NCBI GenBank assembly: GCA_018818855.1
Contig: JAHIRI010000079.1
Span: 1-19,801, forward strand
Direction: 5' to 3'
DNA: 19,801 nucleotides
From: Patescibacteria group bacterium
GTDB taxonomy: Bacteria > Patescibacteriota > Patescibacteriia > XYB2-FULL-38-15
Shown here: positions 15,679 to 19,801 of the stretch, piece after piece
How positions within the stretch are numbered: the first letter of the stretch is position 1
How the letters are laid out: the number at the start of each line of letters is the position of its first letter
Notes under the pieces: model-generated
Told to the model about the DNA's origin: nothing
The model's input: the letters and a program-made list of their open reading frames with translations, nothing else
Database searches by the model: none
Program-made: the position numbers and the translations under genes

Positions 15679-16182
15679 TTAGTAGATTTCCATTTTCAAA
15701 TATTTAACACCGAACTGTTTGGCCGCTTCACGAGTTTCCATCCAAATATCGGCGCGATAGGTATAACGTTGATTCATCCTGTCTTCAACAACATAAACTT
15801 TGTCTCCGGAATAATCAGGCAAACGAACCTTTGTCCCAAAGGGTAAAAAGTTCGCGGCCAAAGTCCCGTCATGCACCCATGTGCCGTTGGCAGTGATAAA
15901 GGGGGAATCGTCCGTCTGGTCCGGCGTGCTAGAATACGCTGTCATAGTGACATAAATCACTTTTTTCGGCTCTTTATCCTCGGCGCGCACAAGATGAGCT
16001 GGCTCGCTCTCCATAATCTCTAAAACAGCCTCATTACCTATGGCCGTAAAAGATGGAACCATGCTGTCAGCCGCAGTGGCCTTAGGAAACAGCAAGTCGG
16101 CAAAAATGGCTAAAATAAGAGCAAAGTGGATAAGGTTTGGTTTTTGTTTGATTGAAGTCATATTTTGGGTTAAACCCTTCAT
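15679..16182 (-). CDS. Secreted 3D-domain protein (putative peptidoglycan-active)
   Basis: The product has 167 aa from the first ATG (160 aa if the ATG at 16161 is used). A hydrophobic segment near residues 17-38 is a signal peptide or anchor. The C-terminal 90 residues match the 3D domain: VTMTAYSSTPDQTDD, then ANGTWVHDGTLAANFLPFGT, then D127-KVYVVE-D134-RM, ending with D145-IWM, the three conserved aspartates. This is the double-psi beta-barrel fold of MltA-like lytic transglycosylases and resuscitation factors. A role in cell-wall turnover is likely, but the substrate is not shown here. It has its own strong promoter and a leader with several hairpins. Confidence 0.88.
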   Translation of the reverse strand: MKGLTQNMTSIKQKPNLIHFALILAIFADLLFPKATAADSMVPSFTAIGNEAVLEIMESEPAHLVRAEDKEPKKVIYVTMTAYSSTPDQTDDSPFITANGTWVHDGTLAANFLPFGTKVRLPDYSGDKVYVVEDRMNQRYTYRADIWMETREAAKQFGVKYLKMEIY

Positions 16183-16196
16183 TTTTGTTTTAGATA

Positions 16197-16321
16197 CTAA
16201 TCGAATTTTTTTCGATTAGCGGGAAGGGGTCGGGAAACGGGAGTTTCCCGTGGCGGAAATATTAAAACCGATGGGTTTTAAAAACGCCAGTTTTAAAAAA
16301 TCCCCTTATTTTGGGGACTTT
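16197..16321 (-). promoter_or_regulatory. Hairpin-rich leader of the 3D-domain gene
   Basis: Four stem-loops follow each other: 16300-16318 (TCCCC/GGGGA with a T tract, terminator-like), 16262-16281 (TTAAAACC/GGTTTTAA), 16231-16250 (CGGGAAAC/GTTTCCCG, GGGA-type loop) and 16197-16219 (9 bp CTAATCGAA/TTCGATTAG). The first may be the terminator of the upstream CBS gene, or an attenuator or 5' cap hairpin of this transcript. The others lie between promoter and start codon. Confidence 0.6.
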
Positions 16322-16323
16322 TT

Positions 16324-16352
16324 AATATACCATATCTTGGCTATTTTGTCAA
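16324..16352 (-). promoter_or_regulatory. Strong promoter of the 3D-domain gene
   Basis: Minus-strand TTGACA (16347-16352), exactly 17 nt, then TATATT (16324-16329). This is the best match to the housekeeping sigma consensus in the window. The predicted start is near 16317, at the first base of a stem-loop. Confidence 0.75.
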
Positions 16353-16389
16353 CCCCTGCACCCTCACTCCCTCATGCTGGCAAATCATT

Positions 16390-16839
16390 TCAGATTCTAA
16401 GATCTGCCTTCAACAGATTCCTAAAAATATCAGGACGGCTGACAATACCGACCAATTTTTTATTTTTTACAACTGGCAAGCGGTGAATTTTTCCCGTAAG
16501 CATTATTGACCCGGCTTCTAAAATTTCTGCGTCGGGGCCAATGGAAATAATTTTTTTAATCATTAAATTTTCTACCAATATGCCGCGCTTAGTTTCTACC
16601 CGATGTTTTATTTTTTCTTTACCAAGCCAAAGCCGAACATCTTTTAAAATATCTTTTACGTCCGGGTACAGCGCCCTGAATAAATCTTTTTCCGAAAGCA
16701 TTCCCACTAATTTTCCGCGCGAATCCACGACCGGCGCACCGCTGATATTGTTTTTAACTAAAACCCGGGCGGCCTCAATTAAAGTCTGATTCTTATTAAT
16801 CGTAATAATTTTTTTAATCATTACTTCTTTTATTTTCAT
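16390..16839 (-). CDS. CBS-domain pair protein
   Basis: The 149-aa product consists of two CBS domains. The first runs from VMIKKIITINKNQTLIEAARVLVKNNISGAPVVD to GMLSEKDLFRAL; the second from NLMIKKIISIGPDAEILEAGSIMLTGKIHRLPVV to GIVSRPDIFRNL. Such stand-alone pairs bind adenosine nucleotides and sense energy state, often controlling a partner enzyme or transporter. I start it at ATG 16839, one base after the stop of the ZIP gene and without a Shine-Dalgarno sequence, so translation is probably coupled. A TTG at 16848 would add three residues. The partner could be the co-transcribed ZIP transporter, an inference from position only. Confidence 0.92.
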   Translation of the reverse strand: MKIKEVMIKKIITINKNQTLIEAARVLVKNNISGAPVVDSRGKLVGMLSEKDLFRALYPDVKDILKDVRLWLGKEKIKHRVETKRGILVENLMIKKIISIGPDAEILEAGSIMLTGKIHRLPVVKNKKLVGIVSRPDIFRNLLKADLRI

Positions 16840-16840
16840 A

Positions 16841-17584
16841 TTATTCAACGTCTAAAAATTTCATTAAATAAATAATGGCTATGCCCAAAACAAACATCAC
16901 TAAAGTTCCGACCGACTCTTTTAATTTTGTTGTTTTTCTAATTTCTGGCAAAAGGTCTGAAGCGCCGATATAGATAAAACCACCGGCGGCGAAAGGAATC
17001 AAAATATTAATAAAATTTTCAGAGGCATTCGCTAAAAAATAACCGATAATTCCACCCGCTACCGCCATCACGGCGCTCAAGAAATTTACAAGAAGCGCTT
17101 CCCTTTTTTTAAATCCCGCGTAAAGCAACGTCCCAAAATCACCAATTTCCTGAGGCACTTCGTGTAAAATAACTACCGCCGTCACAACAATACCTAAACC
17201 AAAATTTTCCACAAAAGCCGCAGCAATAATTAAACCATCAATAAAATTATGCACTCCATCTCCCAAGAGCGACATGTGCCCAAAGGTATGAATCTCACAA
17301 TTTTCTTCATGACAATGTCTCCATTGTAAAATTTTTTCTACTACAAAAAAAACCACAAAGGCAACAAGCACCCAGGAAAACACTGACTTACTGTCTGCCC
17401 TTTCTATTGCCTCCGGAAGAAGGTGAATAAACGCCCCACCCATTAAGGCGCCGGAGGCCAAAGCAACCAAGGTAAGAAGTATTTTTTCTAAATATTTTTC
17501 CCGCAAAGCCAAAGTAAAAACACCGATAAGCGAAATCAAGCTGACAACGACCGTACTTGCGATAATCCAAAAAAGGGGATTCAT
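16841..17584 (-). CDS. ZIP-family metal transporter
   Basis: The 247-aa product has about eight transmembrane helices. The ZIP signatures are present: H112-NFI-D116-G in helix 4 and H141-EVPQ-E146-IGDF in helix 5, which form the binuclear metal site, plus FIHLLPEA in helix 2 and a His/Cys-rich loop (residues 89-103) between helices 3 and 4. ZIP proteins bring zinc, iron or manganese into the cytoplasm; the metal cannot be told here. It begins 19 nt after tRNA-Gly without a Shine-Dalgarno sequence and is followed immediately by the CBS gene. Confidence 0.95.
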   Translation of the reverse strand: MNPLFWIIASTVVVSLISLIGVFTLALREKYLEKILLTLVALASGALMGGAFIHLLPEAIERADSKSVFSWVLVAFVVFFVVEKILQWRHCHEENCEIHTFGHMSLLGDGVHNFIDGLIIAAAFVENFGLGIVVTAVVILHEVPQEIGDFGTLLYAGFKKREALLVNFLSAVMAVAGGIIGYFLANASENFINILIPFAAGGFIYIGASDLLPEIRKTTKLKESVGTLVMFVLGIAIIYLMKFLDVE

Positions 17585-17603
17585 AAAACAATTAATTTTT
17601 CAA

Positions 17604-17675
17604 AGCGGGTGAGCGGAATCGAACCGCCATCTTCACCTTGGAAGGGTGACATAATAGCCATTATACGACACCCGC
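17604..17675 (-). tRNA. tRNA-Gly (anticodon TCC)
   Basis: A 72-nt cloverleaf with acceptor GCGGGTG/CACCCGC, discriminator U, anticodon stem TCACC/GGTGA with loop CTTCCAA (anticodon TCC), and T loop TTCGATT. No CCA is encoded. It starts 4 nt after the CYTH gene stop and ends 19 nt before the ZIP start. Confidence 0.93.
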
Positions 17676-17679
17676 GATT

Positions 17680-18213
17680 TTATATCTTTATCTTATCTCC
17701 GATTTTCAATTTTAATTCTTCGAATAATAAACTGATTATCCCTCTATCAACTAATTGCTCCCTGCCAAACCCAAGTTTTTCTGCCGTCTTCCCAAGGTGC
17801 TCTTCACTTGATGTTTCAATTTCCAAAAGTGGTTTTATTTTTGGAAACCAATTAATATTTATCTCTGCGCCATCCAAATCCCAGTCCTTGCGATGATGAA
17901 AAAACTCAAGGCGCAAGTCGGGCGCGGGGATTAAATGATCAATAATTTCTACAACGATTTCATAATTCTCAATCGGGCTTTCCCACTCATTATATCCTGA
18001 ACCATTTTCAACTTTTTCCTTTAGAGTAATTGTTATAAAACCATTTGAAGCTCTTCGAACTCTCATGCTTTCACCTTTTTTAGAATTCGGGACCCACCAA
18101 ATCACTTGTTCCAAATCAACCTCACGTTTTAAAACTCCGCCCAATTCTTGAATCCGGCGTTCAACCACCCCTGGGTCAATATCCAAAATTTTTGCTTCAA
18201 TTTCGCGGTACAT
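17680..18213 (-). CDS. CYTH-domain protein (CyaB / thiamine-triphosphatase type)
   Basis: The 177-aa product begins MYREIEAKILDID, containing the E-x-E-x-K signature (E4, E6, K8) of the CYTH family of triphosphate-tunnel enzymes. Basic strands such as SMRVRR and ITITLKEK and acidic ones such as YEIVVEII and PLLEIET alternate as expected for the tunnel barrel. Family members include class IV adenylate cyclases and inorganic or thiamine triphosphatases; which activity applies cannot be read from sequence. It begins 12 nt after tRNA-Pro with an A-rich leader and no Shine-Dalgarno sequence. Confidence 0.9.
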   Translation of the reverse strand: MYREIEAKILDIDPGVVERRIQELGGVLKREVDLEQVIWWVPNSKKGESMRVRRASNGFITITLKEKVENGSGYNEWESPIENYEIVVEIIDHLIPAPDLRLEFFHHRKDWDLDGAEININWFPKIKPLLEIETSSEEHLGKTAEKLGFGREQLVDRGIISLLFEELKLKIGDKIKI

Positions 18214-18225
18214 TTTTATTTTTTA

Positions 18226-18296
18226 TCGGGGTGCCGGGAATTGAACCCGAGTCTCATGCTCCCAAAGCATGCATACTACCGTTGTACTACACCCCG
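18226..18296 (-). tRNA. tRNA-Pro (anticodon TGG)
   Basis: A 71-nt cloverleaf with acceptor CGGGGTG/CACCCCG, D stem GTAC/GTAT, anticodon stem CATGC/GCATG with loop TTTGGGA (anticodon TGG), and T loop TTCAATT. Discriminator A, no CCA encoded. It is 16 nt downstream of tRNA-Phe. Confidence 0.93.
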
Positions 18297-18312
18297 GTTT
18301 TAAAATGCCAAA

Positions 18313-18384
18313 TGCCGGGGGTGAGAATCGGACTCACGACGCAAGGATTTTCAGTCCTTCGCTCTACCACTGAGCTACCCCGGC
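18313..18384 (-). tRNA. tRNA-Phe (anticodon GAA)
   Basis: A 72-nt cloverleaf with acceptor GCCGGGG/CCCCGGC, D stem GCTC/GAGC, anticodon stem AAGGA/TCCTT with loop CTGAAAA, and T stem GTGAG/CTCAC. The T loop is TCCGATT, again with C where U55 is expected. No CCA is encoded. Confidence 0.93.
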
Positions 18385-18396
18385 AAAATAGTTCGC

Positions 18397-18606
18397 TTAG
18401 CTTTCTTTTATTTTTTCTACGGAGCAACCAACGTAATTTTGTTTTTCTGGATTTTTCCCCGTTTTTGCTTCGTACAATTTATCCGCATCAAGAATCTTTT
18501 CGGCAGTACATTCAAAAATAATTCTACCGCCAGCGGAATTATCGCGATAAGTAAATTTATACAGTTGTCTTTCCTTTTTTTCTGGACCGGCTTCCGCTCT
18601 TTCCAT
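18397..18606 (-). CDS. Small hypothetical protein, 69 aa
   Basis: I start at ATG 18606, because the longer open frame runs through the tRNA-Ile locus. The product is soluble and charged, with a central YKFTYRDNSAGGRIIFEC strand-like segment, the pattern AEKILDADKLYEAKTGKNPE and a second Cys near the end (VGCSVE). I have no firm family name. It begins 17 nt after the discriminator base of the interrupted tRNA-Ile (14 nt after its encoded CCA), and its stop lies 12 nt before tRNA-Phe, so it is part of the tRNA transcript. Confidence 0.75.
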   Translation of the reverse strand: MERAEAGPEKKERQLYKFTYRDNSAGGRIIFECTAEKILDADKLYEAKTGKNPEKQNYVGCSVEKIKES

Positions 18607-18620
18607 AAAATTTTTAATTC

Positions 18621-18898
18621 TGGTGGGCGCGGGAGGAATCGAACCTCCGACCTCGTCATTATCAGTGACCCCGCACAACTGCTCGCTCTGCTCGCAGTGT
18701 ACGGGGCAAGCGCGCTGAGCTTCATTTCCCAGTGGGCGCACCAGGAATCGAACCTGGGACCTCGTCATTATCAGTGACGCGCTCTAACCGTCTGAGCTAT
18801 GCGCCCACCGGGAAATCAAACTGCTGTTGTGCGGGCCGCGCTCCCTGTCCCGTACTAACTTTAGTTTAGTGCGGGATAACCGACTGAGCTACGCGCCC
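18621..18898 (-). tRNA. Interrupted tRNA-Ile (anticodon GAT) in three pieces, with two insertions
   Basis: Exon 1 (18877-18898, GGGCGCG through D-loop GGTTA), exon 2 (18837-18843, GAGCGCG) and exon 3 (18624-18668, TCACTGATAA through CGCGCCC-A) join to exactly 74 nt, the same length as the intact tRNA-Ile at 18733-18806. The join gives perfect stems: acceptor GGGCGCG/CGCGCCC, D GCTC/GAGC, anticodon CGTCA/TGACG with loop CTGATAA, T GGAGG/CCTCC with loop TTCGATT. A CCA follows (18621-18623). Insertion 1 (18844-18876, 33 nt) sits between tRNA positions 21 and 22. Insertion 2 (18669-18836, 168 nt) sits inside the 5' anticodon strand, has the terminal inverted repeat CCCGCACAAC/GTTGTGCGGG, and contains an entire second tRNA-Ile. 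Whether the product is spliced, works as fragments, or is dead cannot be told. Confidence 0.65.
18733..18806 (-). tRNA. Intact tRNA-Ile (anticodon GAT), nested inside another tRNA-Ile gene
   Basis: A 74-nt cloverleaf with acceptor GGGCGCA/TGCGCCC, D stem GCTC/GAGC, anticodon stem CGTCA/TGACG with loop CTGATAA, T stem CCAGG/CCTGG and T loop TTCGATT. Discriminator A, and no CCA is encoded (CTG follows). The acceptor stem is prolonged by ATTTCCC (18810-18816) and GGGAAAT (18724-18730), which pair outside it. Confidence 0.95.
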
Positions 18899-18924
18899 AT
18901 ATTCCCACCAAAAGTGTTTCTAAA

Positions 18925-18953
18925 ATGATAACAAAAATGATTGGTTCTTGCAA
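18925..18953 (-). promoter_or_regulatory. Promoter of the tRNA-Ile / tRNA-Phe / tRNA-Pro unit
   Basis: Minus-strand TTGCAA (18948-18953), a 17-nt spacer and TATCAT (18925-18930; five of six bases of the -10 consensus). The -35 lies in the loop of the 16S terminator. A second candidate pair, TTGTCA (18978-18983), 17 nt, TAAACT (18955-18960), lies just upstream. Confidence 0.55.
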
Positions 18954-18969
18954 GAGTTTACCAATCATT
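18931..18969 (-). terminator. Intrinsic terminator downstream of 16S rRNA
   Basis: Ten-base stem AATGATTGGT/ACCAATCATT with a 14-nt loop, followed by TTTTTGT on the minus strand. The stem is AT-rich, so strength is uncertain. It separates the 16S transcript from the tRNA unit. Confidence 0.6.
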
Positions 18970-19106
18970 TTCGTTTTTGACAACTTGAAGTAACAGAAGT
19001 ACGGCTTTCTATCTTTTTTTTCACACCTAATAACTTTGAAAGTTTCAAATAAATGAAACTTCGACCAATCTTGTCCCGTGAGGGGGACAATATTTTTTTC
19101 TCCCTA
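18970..19106 (-). other. 16S rRNA 3' spacer with two hairpins
   Basis: Between the 16S 3' end and its terminator are TTGTCCC/GGGACAA (19071-19090) and AAGTTTCA/TGAAACTT (about 19040-19061). These may take part in 3' processing of the 16S precursor. No gene is seen. Confidence 0.5.

Positions 19107-19801
<695 letters not shown>

Noticed and set aside
18397..18768. 123-aa and 102-aa ORFs extending the 69-aa gene upstream
   Set aside because: The extensions are translations of tRNA-Ile sequence; the ATG at 18606 lies just past the tRNA.
18669..18876. Group I or group II intron in the tRNA-Ile
   Set aside because: 33 nt and 168 nt (74 of them an intact tRNA) leave no room for a catalytic core, and the insertion points are not the usual anticodon-loop sites.

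Overview
The window looks like a chromosome segment of a Candidate Phyla Radiation (Patescibacteria) bacterium, most likely Parcubacteria-like. The evidence is its AT-rich intergenic DNA, small streamlined genes, tRNA genes mostly without an encoded CCA, a divergent 16S rRNA, and secreted proteins built from cohesin, dockerin and FN3-like modules. TGA is used as a stop codon (for example at 7088 and 12807), so this is not one of the code-25 lineages. Family assignments come from recognising motifs; no database search was run.

Region 1 (1-7978, all minus strand) is a cell-surface operon. A good promoter (7950-7978) starts a roughly 165-nt structured leader that resembles a translational riboswitch. 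Five secreted or membrane proteins follow. Two end in a common WxL-like beta domain, one resembles the DUF916 partner of WxL proteins, one is a 755-aa FN3 protein with a C-terminal dockerin, and the last carries an N-terminal cohesin domain plus carboxypeptidase-regulatory-like repeats and runs off the left edge. The dockerin and cohesin genes are 4 nt apart, which suggests that their products bind each other on the cell surface.

Region 2 (about 7980-8500) has no gene. It holds one exact DnaA box, a very AT-rich stretch and two perfect parS sites (TGTTTCACGTGAAACA), so it is a chromosome-segregation region and a candidate origin.

Region 3 (8498-11265) holds a small unknown gene, tRNA-Ala, a Nudix hydrolase and tRNA-Arg on the minus strand, then rmuC and rpsT on the plus strand. 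Region 4 (11284-16390) holds, on the minus strand, a four-helix DMT-type membrane protein, holA, DNA polymerase I split into two genes (5' nuclease and Klenow-like part), tRNA-Cys and a secreted 3D-domain protein with a hairpin-rich leader.

Region 5 (16390-19801, minus) reads, in transcription order: the 3' part of 16S rRNA, a terminator overlapping a promoter, an extraordinary tRNA-Ile locus, a 69-aa gene, tRNA-Phe, tRNA-Pro, a CYTH protein, tRNA-Gly, a ZIP metal transporter and a CBS-pair protein. There is no 23S rRNA downstream of the 16S within the window.

The strongest novelty is at 18621-18898. A canonical 74-nt tRNA-Ile(GAT) can be reassembled exactly from three pieces interrupted by 33-nt and 168-nt insertions, and the larger insertion contains a second, intact tRNA-Ile(GAT). 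A second theme is that six protein genes begin 8-19 nt after a tRNA with no clear Shine-Dalgarno sequence, as if tRNA processing created near-leaderless mRNAs.
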